Shown one piece after another: positions 1-6,573 of a stretch of DNA of 7,374 nt; the stretch's first letter is position 1; each line of letters opens with the position of its first letter. Under the pieces are notes generated by a model. The model saw only the letters and a list, made by a program, of their open reading frames with translations, ran no database searches and was not told where the DNA came from. The position numbers were made by a program, and so were the translations under genes. This DNA is from Mariprofundaceae bacterium. Lineage in GTDB: Bacteria > Pseudomonadota > Zetaproteobacteria > Mariprofundales > Mariprofundaceae. The stretch lies in the NCBI GenBank assembly GCA_027018975.1, contig JALUXN010000274.1, positions 1-7,374 on the forward strand. The letters run 5' to 3'.

Positions 1-730
1 ACCCCATCTCCGCCGCCGCTTCAATATCGGCTGAGGTGAGTTTGCTGATCCCTTCGGTGAACACCTCATCGAACTTGATCTTGGAGCCGTAAGCCATTGC
101 CGCCAGAATCGAGAGCTTATGCGCCGTATCGATCCCCTCGACATCGAAGGTCGGATCGGCCTCGGCATAGCCAAGCGCCTGCGCCTCTTTCAAGACATCG
201 GCGTAGTCCGCCCCCTCATTCTCCATTTTGGTCAAAATAAAATTGCAGGTGCCGTTCAAAATACCATAGACCGACTCCACCGCATTGGCCGCGCACCCTT
301 CGCGCAGTGCCTTCAGGCAGGGAATACCGCCGCCGACCGCCGCTTCAAAACCGATCGCCACACCGTTCGCTGCCGCCAGCGGAAAGAGCTCCTCGCCATG
401 CTTGGCGATCAACGCCTTGTTGGCGGTGACCACATGTTTGCCGTGTTCCAGTGCAGTAGCCACAAAGCTGCGCGCCGGCTCATAGCCGCCGATCAACTCC
501 ACCACCAGATCGATATCATCGGCGGTGACAATATCGTTGGCATCGCTGGTCAGGCGCACCGATGAGAGATCAATATCGCGCTCGCTGTCGAGATCACGGT
601 CTGCCGCAGCGACCAGCACCAACCGCTTACCCAGCCGCTCGGCCATCAACGCCTGCTGCTCCAACAATATCCGCGCCACGCCCGTGCCAATCGTCCCCAA
701 GCCCAGCAGACCAACTCGTAATTCATTCAT
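1..730 (-). CDS. hom: homoserine dehydrogenase, N-terminal 243 residues (3' end beyond window)
   Basis: The enzyme reduces aspartate 4-semialdehyde to homoserine with NAD(P)H, the branch step towards threonine and methionine, in the cytoplasm. Translating the minus strand from the ATG at 730 gives an open frame to base 1. Visible are the Rossmann motif G10-L-G12-T-I-G15, the T102-A-N-K105 motif, the E129-A-A-V-G-G-G-I-P loop, and G156-I-L-N-G-T-C-N-F. The catalytic set E190, D201 and K205 has the same spacing as Glu208, Asp219 and Lys223 of yeast homoserine dehydrogenase. The family is usually about 430 residues, so the end of the catalytic domain and the usual C-terminal ACT domain lie outside the window. 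The start is supported by GGAGAG at 741-746, 10 bases upstream. alaC lies upstream on the same strand, separated by 178 bases that contain a palindromic element. Confidence 0.96.
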   Translation of the reverse strand, partial: MNELRVGLLGLGTIGTGVARILLEQQALMAERLGKRLVLVAAADRDLDSERDIDLSSVRLTSDANDIVTADDIDLVVELIGGYEPARSFVATALEHGKHVVTANKALIAKHGEELFPLAAANGVAIGFEAAVGGGIPCLKALREGCAANAVESVYGILNGTCNFILTKMENEGADYADVLKEAQALGYAEADPTFDVEGIDTAHKLSILAAMAYGSKIKFDEVFTEGISKLTSADIEAAAEMG

Positions 731-740
731 GATTTCAACT

Positions 741-746
741 CTCTCC
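741..746 (-). promoter_or_regulatory. ribosome binding site of hom
   Basis: GGAGAG on the minus strand lies 10 bases before the hom ATG. It overlaps the 8-base flanking repeat (744-751) of the palindromic element, so the element ends only a few bases upstream of this site. Confidence 0.7.
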
Positions 747-751
747 GTTTT
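744..751. repeat. left 8-bp flanking repeat (possible target-site duplication)
   Basis: TCCGTTTT directly abuts the GTAA end of the palindrome. It matches the right flank at 873-880 (TCCATTTT) in 7 of 8 bases; the single mismatch could be later drift. Confidence 0.5.
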
Positions 752-872
752 GTAACTATTCAGCTCATCCCACGGTTTGCCCGCTAGCCGCGTTGAACAT
801 GCTCATGTGCAGCAGCACACTGCGCGTGTTCGCCTTGCTATCGAACAAACCATGGGCGATCTGAATAGTTAC
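752..872. mobile_element. 121-bp imperfect palindrome, MITE-like with GTAA...TTAC ends
   Basis: The two halves are inverted copies of each other along their whole length, centred near 812.5. The ends pair perfectly for 12 bases (GTAACTATTCAG at 752-763 with its complement at 861-872). Further in, 769-779 pairs with 846-856 (10 of 11, the odd one a G-U in RNA), 782-788 with 837-843 (6 of 7), 795-805 with 821-831 (9 of 11), and 806-810 with 815-819 around the loop AGCA. The element is flanked by TCCGTTTT (744-751) and TCCATTTT (873-880), a direct repeat matching 7 of 8. IS66-family elements are known to begin with GTAA and to make 8-base target duplications, so I infer a non-autonomous IS66-like MITE. 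It has no room for a transposase. Alternatively it is a structured RNA or a home-grown intergenic repeat. In a transcript running from alaC to hom it would fold into a very long hairpin just before the hom ribosome binding site. Confidence 0.65.
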
Positions 873-880
873 TCCATTTT
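873..880. repeat. right 8-bp flanking repeat (possible target-site duplication)
   Basis: TCCATTTT directly follows the TTAC end of the palindrome and pairs with the left flank at 744-751 as a direct repeat with one mismatch. The T run continues to 882, so on the plus strand the hairpin is followed by six T residues. It could therefore stop antisense transcription coming from the hom side. Confidence 0.5.
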
Positions 881-908
881 TTGCTCACGCACCTCACGCC
901 TAACCCCT

Positions 909-2087
909 CTACGCCCCCGCATTCAAAAAGCGCCGCATGCCACGCAGCGCCTGCCGGGTGCGGTGTTCATTCTCAATCAGAGCAATGCGCACATAGTTGT
1001 CGCCATAATCACCGAAGCCAATACCGGGCGACACCGCCACCCCGCCCTCGGTCAACATCCGCTTGGAAAACTCCAGCGAACCCATCGATTTGAATGCATC
1101 AGGAATCTCCGCCCAGACAAACATCGTCGCCTGAGGCTTCTCAGCCATCCAGCCCATCTTGTGCATGCCATCAATCAACACATCGCGGCGCGACTGATAC
1201 ATCTGACGAATCTCTTCCACACACTCCTGCGGCCCGTTCAACGCCGCACACGAGGCGATCTGCAACGGCTGGAAAGTGCCATAATCGAGGTAGGACTTCA
1301 CCTTGGCCAGCGCCGCGACAATCTCTTTGTTGCCGACCATGAAACCCATCCGCCAGCCCGGCATGTTGTAGGACTTGGAGAGCGAGTAGAACTCCACCGC
1401 CACATCCTTGGCGCCCGGCACCTGCATGATCGACGGGCACTGGTAATCATCAAAGGTGATTTCGGCGTAGGCGATATCCGAAATCACAATCAGATCATGC
1501 TCGCGCGCGAAATCGACCAGCTTCACATAAAAATCGAGATCGACCACCTGCGCCGTCGGATTGGATGGGAAGTTGACCACCAGAATCTTCGGCCGTGGCC
1601 AGGAGTCCTTCACCGCCTTCTGCACATCCTCAAAATAGTCACGCCCCGGCCCCATCGGCACATGGCGGATATCGGCGCCGGCGATAATAAAACCGTAAGG
1701 GTGAATCGGATACGCGGGATTCGGGGTGAGAATCAGGTCGCCCGGCGAGGTGATCGCCACCGCCAGATGCGCCAGCCCCTCTTTGGAGCCGATGGTGGCA
1801 ATGGCTTCCGTCTCCGGATCGAGATCGACATCAAACTTGCGTTTGTACCACGCACAGACCGCCCGCCGCAGCCCCGGAATACCGCGCGACACCGAGTAGC
1901 GATGGTTGCGCCCATCCTGCGCCGCCTCGCAGAGCTTATCGACAATATGCTGCGGCGTCGGCTGATCGGGATTGCCCATGCCGAGATCGATAATATCTTC
2001 GCCGGCATGGCGCAGCTCCATCTTGAGCTGATTGACCACCGCAAACACGTAAGGCGGCAGACGTTTAATTTTTTCAAATTCGCGCAT
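909..2087 (-). CDS. alaC: AlaC-type PLP aminotransferase (glutamate-pyruvate aminotransferase)
   Basis: This is a 392-residue class I/II (fold type I) aminotransferase that matches the E. coli AlaC (YfdZ) sequence from memory over nearly its full length, including the conserved PPYVF, GEDIID, GNPD, SRGIP and GSKEGLAHL blocks. It would make alanine from pyruvate and glutamate in the cytoplasm, using pyridoxal phosphate. The Schiff-base lysine is K238 in S-L-S-K-S-Y-N-M-P-G-W-R. The cofactor aspartate is D204 with Y207, the N176-P-T loop is present, R246 binds phosphate, and R367 in YVRIAL binds the substrate carboxylate. The ATG at 2087 is the only reasonable start, since an in-frame stop lies three codons upstream. 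A weak GGAG lies 13 bases before it. E. coli AlaC has about 20 more residues, mostly at the C-terminus. A related role such as LL-diaminopimelate aminotransferase is possible but fits the sequence less well. Confidence 0.93.
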   Translation of the reverse strand: MREFEKIKRLPPYVFAVVNQLKMELRHAGEDIIDLGMGNPDQPTPQHIVDKLCEAAQDGRNHRYSVSRGIPGLRRAVCAWYKRKFDVDLDPETEAIATIGSKEGLAHLAVAITSPGDLILTPNPAYPIHPYGFIIAGADIRHVPMGPGRDYFEDVQKAVKDSWPRPKILVVNFPSNPTAQVVDLDFYVKLVDFAREHDLIVISDIAYAEITFDDYQCPSIMQVPGAKDVAVEFYSLSKSYNMPGWRMGFMVGNKEIVAALAKVKSYLDYGTFQPLQIASCAALNGPQECVEEIRQMYQSRRDVLIDGMHKMGWMAEKPQATMFVWAEIPDAFKSMGSLEFSKRMLTEGGVAVSPGIGFGDYGDNYVRIALIENEHRTRQALRGMRRFLNAGA

Positions 2088-2173
2088 GGATCGTCATCGG
2101 CTCCAGTCGAGATTGGACACCCGGGCGCTAGCCATGGAACTGCCATGCGGCGGGGTGGTAAAAAGGTGTGCTG

Positions 2174-2201
2174 AACCTACGAATCCCCCTCACAGGGTCA
2201 A
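2174..2201 (-). promoter_or_regulatory. weak candidate promoter for alaC
   Basis: On the minus strand TTGACC (2196-2201) is followed after 16 bases by TAGGTT (2174-2179). The -35 is a good match but the -10 is poor (3 of 6). It lies between the terminator of the envelope operon and the alaC start, where a promoter is expected. The rest of 2088-2315 shows only the terminator and no coding potential I can support. Confidence 0.3.
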
Positions 2202-2229
2202 GCAGCAGCGCGCGGCAAAGCCCTCTCCC

Positions 2230-2264
2230 AAAAACAGATACAGGGCGCATCAGCACCCTGTATC
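2230..2264 (-). terminator. rho-independent terminator of the envelope operon
   Basis: On the minus strand a perfect 9-base stem, GATACAGGG (2256-2264) with CCCTGTATC (2237-2245), encloses a 10-base loop and is followed by TG and five T residues (2230-2234). It begins 52 bases after the stop of the CsgG-like lipoprotein gene, so it separates that operon from alaC. Confidence 0.8.
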
Positions 2265-2315
2265 ATATCCAGCTAATGAGCCTCGCAGCACTACACGCAG
2301 GACTTCATTCACGCA

Positions 2316-3350
2316 TCAGAAACCGACATCCTTCAACCAGTTCACACCGCTCTTCAGCTTGCGCAGCATCGACTTGCTCTGCTGCAGCCGCACGGCGTGT
2401 TTGATCTTCACTTGAGCCACATGATCTCCCTTCAACTGACAAATCGCACGATCAGCGGTCAGAGCCGTCTCGGAGACTTCGCATGTAGCAATCACCCGCT
2501 CAACGCTCACACTGGTGTGTTTGATAGGGTCATCCTCGCGATCAAATTGGATCACATTCAATGTCGAACCCGCTTTCACACCGTGATTGGTACCGAGAGA
2601 AATCGATGCAACGCGATCCTTTCCATGCGAACGAATCTTGTAGATGTATCCATAAACCGGCGCGGCCGAAGCGACCTCCTCCTTCATCTCATCCAACGCG
2701 CTGCCAATGGCACTGCTCAACAGCCCGCAAACATTCTGCACCCGGCAGCCGCTCTGCCAACGGGTCTCCGACGAGTTGGTCTCGACACCATCCTCCTGAA
2801 TCACCTTTTTGATCTCACCGGACGGAAATTCAACAATGCGCACCGACACAGTCGCCTTGCCCTTCTCGGTACAGCTTGGCGGTGAGTAGTGGGAGTTCCC
2901 TTGGTCATCTGTCCAGCTGCGCGCCTCAGTAAAGTTGGCCTTTGCTTGCGCACCAGAGGCTGAGATCAGGACAGCATAATCGATCTGCTTCGCCAGCGCC
3001 TGCAATTTACGCGGATCCACACCGCCACCGAGTGAGGCAGCAAATTTCACCTCATTCATCAAGCCACCGAGCTGTGAACGTTCAATCACTTTGTAGGTAC
3101 CCAACGAGGCGACCATGGTGGTCATCTGCTCGGTCAGGTTCTCATTGAGCGAACACTGCTTAAAGGAGGTTGCATTCTTACCCGGCAGCACTGCAACGCG
3201 CGGTTTCCGCCCCGATACCACATATGCCGGCAGGGTGTGGGAGGCCATCTGCTTATCCTGATCGGTCACCTGATAGTCGTTCAGATCCACTTTGGCAGCA
3301 CAACCACCCAACATCAACAATCCAGCTGAAACTATAATTATTTTTCTCAT
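2316..3350 (-). CDS. CsgG-like outer-membrane lipoprotein with FlgT-like C-terminal domain
   Basis: The protein has 344 residues. It begins with a lipoprotein signal peptide and lipobox L14-G-G-C17. Alanine at +2 suggests outer-membrane sorting. Residues about 50-225 resemble the CsgG/TolB-N type of domain: a RVAVLPGKNAT strand, then a T-Y-K-V-I-E-R-S-Q-L helix entry and a long Gly-containing stretch before A-V-L-I-S. Residues about 230-322 (VYGYIYKI, SLGTNHGVKAGS) look like the small beta domain at the end of FlgT. CsgG proteins form outer-membrane secretion pores for curli; FlgT belongs to the Vibrio flagellar H-ring. Whether this protein forms a pore or ring is inference. Apart from the lipid cysteine it has six cysteines (66, 160, 202, 208, 290, 304). 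The start is the ATG at 3350, preceded by AGGAGG; a TTG further upstream would put extra residues before the signal peptide. It is the last gene of the operon. Confidence 0.8.
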   Translation of the reverse strand: MRKIIIVSAGLLMLGGCAAKVDLNDYQVTDQDKQMASHTLPAYVVSGRKPRVAVLPGKNATSFKQCSLNENLTEQMTTMVASLGTYKVIERSQLGGLMNEVKFAASLGGGVDPRKLQALAKQIDYAVLISASGAQAKANFTEARSWTDDQGNSHYSPPSCTEKGKATVSVRIVEFPSGEIKKVIQEDGVETNSSETRWQSGCRVQNVCGLLSSAIGSALDEMKEEVASAAPVYGYIYKIRSHGKDRVASISLGTNHGVKAGSTLNVIQFDREDDPIKHTSVSVERVIATCEVSETALTADRAICQLKGDHVAQVKIKHAVRLQQSKSMLRKLKSGVNWLKDVGF

Positions 3351-3354
3351 CTCT

Positions 3355-3360
3355 CCTCCT
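3355..3360 (-). promoter_or_regulatory. ribosome binding site deciding the CsgG-like lipoprotein start
   Basis: AGGAGG on the minus strand lies 4 bases before the ATG at 3350, within the run AAAAAGGAGGAGAG. It sits inside the longer frame that would start at the TTG at 3380 and therefore favours the ATG, which also gives a clean lipoprotein signal. Confidence 0.75.
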
Positions 3361-3383
3361 TTTTCACTCACCAGTAGCAAGCA

Positions 3384-4604
3384 TTACTCCTCATCCAGCG
3401 CCTCATAATTGTGCATATACTTGGTCACCTTCTGAACATACAGCTGCGTCTCCTCATACGGCAAACGGTGACGCAGATGATCGTACACCTCATCATAGCT
3501 CATCTGATTGATCAATGCAGACGCCTTACGAATATTGTGACTACCGGGAATAAACGCCTTGGCCACATTGCCGCCACCGGTGTTGTAAGCAGCGATCGCA
3601 CACACCATGCGACTCTTCGGATCACGAATCCGCTTCATCTCACGCACCTGCAACAGCTTCAGATAAGCGCTGCCCAGCTCGATATTTCTATCCGGGTCAT
3701 AGAGGTATTCAGATGAGACCACCCGGTCATCCTGATAGACATAACGATAAGCATCCCGCGCACCAGAGCGTGGCACCAGCTGCATCAAACCAAAAGCCGG
3801 CACACCCGAACGCGCCATAGGATTAAAATAGCTCTCCGTCTGCATAATGCCGAGAATCAAGGAAACCGGCAGACCGAAACGGTGCGACATCTCACGCACA
3901 CGCGGCAGGTAAGGACGGATACGCCGCTGCAGATGCCCCGGCACCAATTGCACCTCCAGCGTCACCACCTGTTTCTGCCCTTGCGGGGTATGAATCACAT
4001 GCTTGGTGATCGGCTTCTCCGCCACCGTCTGTGCGGCAAATATCGCCGCATTGTTGCGATCGACTGGACGGCCATCATCCAGTTTCAACTGACCCTGCAG
4101 CGGATAGACTGGCTTCTCACTCACCTCCGCCCCAGCCGGCGGTGCCACATGCAGCTCTGCATCTTCATGCGCCGGCTCGGCCACGACCTGCTCCAATCGC
4201 TGTTTGATCCGCGCCTTCACCTGCTCCGAATCCGGCGACTCCCCGGGCTTGAGAATGACATCAACCTGCAGCTTCCCCGCTTTGAAATCGACACTGGTTC
4301 GCGCATCACGATCTTTGCTGTAATCCACAAACTCCTTCTTACTCGGCTTCTTCGCCGCATCGCCCCACGCCGCATCAATCTCAGCACTGTAGCGTTTCCA
4401 TGCCCGGTCGATCGCATCGCTATAACGCTGCCACGCCGCATCTTGCGCCTGCACCTCCGCCGCATATTGCCGATCCTGCTCGGCAAAGGCACTGTCCGCC
4501 GCCTTTACCGCATCGTCAAACGCATCGGCGGCAACCGGTGTCGGCGCCAGCGCCAGAGCGGATGTGAGAGCGATCAGTGGCCAGTTCGGGAAACGATCGC
4601 TCAT
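3384..4604 (-). CDS. mltC: MltC-family lytic murein transglycosylase, non-lipoprotein form
   Basis: Lytic transglycosylases of this family (GH23) cleave the MurNAc-GlcNAc bond of peptidoglycan and leave 1,6-anhydro ends, in the periplasm. The 406-residue protein aligns with E. coli MltC along its length. An MltC N-terminal domain (about 79-225) carries A-W-G, F-V-D-Y-S-K and R-T-S-V-D-F-K-A-G. An SLT catalytic domain (about 230-400) carries catalytic E257 in I-M-Q-T-E-S-Y-F-N-P, G-L-M-Q-L-V-P at 272-278 and A-A-Y-N-T-G-G-G-N-V at 338-347. The N-terminus is an ordinary signal peptide ending near V-A-A26 with no cysteine, whereas E. coli MltC is a lipoprotein. Residues 57-80 hold an 11-residue repeat, AWxRYSxxIDx, probably a coiled-coil segment not in E. 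coli MltC. The ATG overlaps the stop of the preceding gene (ATGA) and has only a weak ribosome site, which points to translational coupling. Confidence 0.92.
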   Translation of the reverse strand: MSDRFPNWPLIALTSALALAPTPVAADAFDDAVKAADSAFAEQDRQYAAEVQAQDAAWQRYSDAIDRAWKRYSAEIDAAWGDAAKKPSKKEFVDYSKDRDARTSVDFKAGKLQVDVILKPGESPDSEQVKARIKQRLEQVVAEPAHEDAELHVAPPAGAEVSEKPVYPLQGQLKLDDGRPVDRNNAAIFAAQTVAEKPITKHVIHTPQGQKQVVTLEVQLVPGHLQRRIRPYLPRVREMSHRFGLPVSLILGIMQTESYFNPMARSGVPAFGLMQLVPRSGARDAYRYVYQDDRVVSSEYLYDPDRNIELGSAYLKLLQVREMKRIRDPKSRMVCAIAAYNTGGGNVAKAFIPGSHNIRKASALINQMSYDEVYDHLRHRLPYEETQLYVQKVTKYMHNYEALDEE

Positions 4605-5674
4605 TGCGCGCGAGGGATAGTTCCCAGTTTACGCAAGACCAGTAATAGATCGGTACCGCTCACCGGTTGATCGCCGCCAAAGTTGCCATTGACCAGATCA
4701 AGCGGTGTCATCAGACCGCGACTCACAGCCAGAAACGCTGCGTTATAGGCGTAATGGTTGGAGGAGAGATCAGGGAATGGGCTCTTGGTGCCAACAAAGG
4801 TACGGGAGAGCGCCTTTTTACCGGTGTAGGCAATCAAAATCTCCTCCACCAGCTTGGCCAGCTCGAAGCGCGTGACAGGCGCGTCGGGATGAAACAGGCC
4901 ACGCTGATCGACCGTCACACTGGTCAGCTGCCGATTGACCACGGTATCAATCGCCGCCGCAAAGGTATTGCCTTTGCTATCTGCCGGCAGCGCCACCGCA
5001 TGCGAGCGCTTCGGAAACAGCTTTTGAATCTCGATATCATCCACCAACACTGCAGCCAGTGTGGCACGGGAGATGGTCTTCTTTGTAGCCAGATCACCAA
5101 CCCACCCTTTACCCGTACCACCCGCCTCAACCTGACGGAAGATGGAGGCCAGCTCACGCGTAGCAACGGCCGCCTCGCGACCACCCAGTTCAATCACCTT
5201 GCTGTAATACTTACGCGCTTCACGCTCCTTGCCTTTAGCACGAAATGCACGCGCCATCAGCAGATAGAGATCGGCACGCTCCGCATCAATTTTCCGCGCT
5301 TTGAAGAAGTTTTTCTTGAGATTACGGAACCATGCCTTGGGCTTGGCTGCCAATTCATACTGCCCCTGCACCAGCAGGTACTCAAATCGTTGTGGTTTGC
5401 TATCAGCATGATCATCCAACGCATCGAGCGTCTTGGCCATCTCGTTGTATTTGGCCAGTGCCAGCTCCGCCTTAGCCTTGCCCAGCCACGCGTCGAAGCT
5501 GTTTTGATCTTTGGCAATCGCCGCATCATACTCACCAAGCGCCTTAACAAACTGCGACTGCAGCGCATACCGATCACCCGCTTTGACATGATAACTGGCC
5601 GAATCCAACCCGCCAGCCCACGCCGACGACACAGCAAATAACGCAACCACCCATGCCCACAGATATTTTCTCAT
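4601..5674 (-). CDS. secreted TPR protein with C-terminal SLH-like region
   Basis: The protein has 357 residues. Residues 1-20 form a Sec signal peptide ending in A-W-A before GGLDS. Residues about 27-165 are helical with tetratricopeptide spacing (GDRYALQSQFVKALGEYDAA, then WLGKAKAELALAKYNE, later LYLLMARAFRAKGKEREARK), a protein-binding scaffold. Residues about 195-350 resemble S-layer homology repeats: I-S-R-A-T-L-A, then G-L-F-H-P-D-A-P-V-T-R-F-E-L-A-K-L-V, then F-P-D-L-S-S-N-H-Y-A-Y-N-A with S-R-G-L-M-T and a degenerate last part. SLH domains bind secondary cell-wall polymers in Gram-positives and peptidoglycan in some Gram-negatives, so wall attachment is likely but inferred. The start is the ATG at 5674, 6 bases after AGGAGG; the in-frame TTG at 5677 is too close to that site. 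It is coupled by a 4-base overlap to the transglycosylase gene, which suggests the two proteins are made together and may act together. Confidence 0.8.
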   Translation of the reverse strand: MRKYLWAWVVALFAVSSAWAGGLDSASYHVKAGDRYALQSQFVKALGEYDAAIAKDQNSFDAWLGKAKAELALAKYNEMAKTLDALDDHADSKPQRFEYLLVQGQYELAAKPKAWFRNLKKNFFKARKIDAERADLYLLMARAFRAKGKEREARKYYSKVIELGGREAAVATRELASIFRQVEAGGTGKGWVGDLATKKTISRATLAAVLVDDIEIQKLFPKRSHAVALPADSKGNTFAAAIDTVVNRQLTSVTVDQRGLFHPDAPVTRFELAKLVEEILIAYTGKKALSRTFVGTKSPFPDLSSNHYAYNAAFLAVSRGLMTPLDLVNGNFGGDQPVSGTDLLLVLRKLGTIPRAQ

Positions 5675-5680
5675 CAAACG

Positions 5681-5686
5681 CCTCCT
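5681..5686 (-). promoter_or_regulatory. ribosome binding site deciding the TPR-SLH start
   Basis: AGGAGG on the minus strand is spaced 6 bases from the ATG at 5674. It would be only 3 bases from the TTG at 5677, so the ATG is preferred. Confidence 0.75.
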
Positions 5687-5717
5687 AGTCCAACACCAAC
5701 TACACTCATCTCGTCAC

Positions 5718-6566
5718 CTAGAGCGCAAAAGCAACGCGCGCCTGACGCAGTGTATCTTGCATGCCAGCCATCTCGCCCAGCTTCTTCGCATCGGCATTGC
5801 TAATCACAATATCGGATCGATCCTGTACGCGCAGCGCCTTGATAACGATTGCGTGCTTGCCCAGACGTTCCAGCTTCGCCGCATCATCGGGCGACGTATC
5901 GTAGGCAACGATATTATCCTTCTTCTCCGGCATCACCATCGAAGCCCCATAGACCTCGTGACCATCTTCGTCATAGACATGCGGGAACATCGCCGTCTCC
6001 AGCCCCTTGCCGCGCGCATCGATCACCAGACCGGTGACCACTGCGACAGCACTACTACTCGATGTCGGCGCCGCGGCCGCTGGTTTCGCAGGCGCTGCAG
6101 TAGCTGCCGCAGCCGCAGCCGATGGACGACTGGCGAGCACCGTCTTGGCCACCCGTCTCATGTTGATCCCCATTGTCACTTCGACAGAACCATCCGGATT
6201 ATAAACCGGTTTTCCCACCATCGACGCGTTGCGCAACGTCCCCTTCAATTGGGTGCGCACAATATCACTCTCCACCGCCATATCCTTCACCAGTGTCTGT
6301 GACTCCAGACGCACACCCTGCACGCGCTCCAGCAATGCCCGCTGCGCCATGACTACTGCGGCACGTTTTGCCATGATCCGCCCTCGCGTGGAGTTGCCGT
6401 ATCGATCCGGCGGCACACCTATGCCAGTCGCTGTGATCTCACCGGTCTGCCAGTTCACGCTGCCATTGTCGAATGACTCCACATAGGGCTCAGCCACTGC
6501 CGTCGCGACAACACCGCAAGCCAGTGCCGCAGCCAGAACCGCCTGCCTGATCTGAATCTGTTTCAT
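5718..6566 (-). CDS. secreted LPP20/FlgP-like protein
   Basis: The protein has 282 residues. A signal peptide ends at A-V-A26 before EPY, with no lipobox cysteine at the cleavage point. Residues about 38-140 fit the LPP20 type of domain, as in FlgP: I-T-A-T-G-I-G-V-P-P, then the helix with A-K-R-A-A-V-V-M-A-Q-R-A-L-L-E, then G-S-V-E-V-T-M. A low-complexity Ala/Pro/Ser linker spans about 149-173. A second domain follows (about 175-282: T-G-L-V-I-D-A-R-G-K-G-L, then Y-D-E-D-G-H-E-V-Y-G), which I recognise only as commonly following LPP20 domains. In Vibrio, FlgP is an outer-membrane part of the flagellar basal body; no flagellar gene is visible here, so a motility role is unsupported. The start is the ATG at 6566 with AAGGAG 7 bases upstream; a GTG at 6572 would be 1 base from that site. 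Confidence 0.8.
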   Translation of the reverse strand: MKQIQIRQAVLAAALACGVVATAVAEPYVESFDNGSVNWQTGEITATGIGVPPDRYGNSTRGRIMAKRAAVVMAQRALLERVQGVRLESQTLVKDMAVESDIVRTQLKGTLRNASMVGKPVYNPDGSVEVTMGINMRRVAKTVLASRPSAAAAAATAAPAKPAAAAPTSSSSAVAVVTGLVIDARGKGLETAMFPHVYDEDGHEVYGASMVMPEKKDNIVAYDTSPDDAAKLERLGKHAIVIKALRVQDRSDIVISNADAKKLGEMAGMQDTLRQARVAFAL

Positions 6567-6573
6567 AACCACA

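Noticed and set aside
119..565. Plus-strand open frame of 148 codons
   Set aside because: It mirrors the conserved hom coding sequence on the opposite strand.
741..908. CRISPR or phage attachment site in the alaC-hom gap
   Set aside because: There are no spaced direct repeats and no integrase or tRNA nearby; the symmetry is that of a single palindrome.
777..2174. Long plus-strand open frame of 465 codons
   Set aside because: It lies antisense to alaC, which has full family conservation and all catalytic residues; the plus-strand product is rich in His and Arg as expected for a shadow frame.
2155..2180. Small hairpin AGGT...ACCT followed by T residues upstream of alaC, considered as an attenuator
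   Set aside because: The stem has only four base pairs around a 7-base loop, too weak to call.
3351..3380. TTG start at 3380 for the CsgG-like lipoprotein
   Set aside because: It would add ten residues in front of a complete lipoprotein signal, and those codons contain the strong AGGAGG site serving the ATG at 3350.
3882..5641. Two long plus-strand open frames (3882-4670 and 4667-5641)
   Set aside because: They are antisense to the transglycosylase and TPR-SLH genes, lack ribosome sites and have the Arg/His/Leu-rich composition of reverse-strand frames.
6050..6120. Repeat-like, Ala-codon-rich stretch
   Set aside because: It is the low-complexity Ala/Pro/Ser linker of the LPP20-like protein, not a separate DNA repeat.
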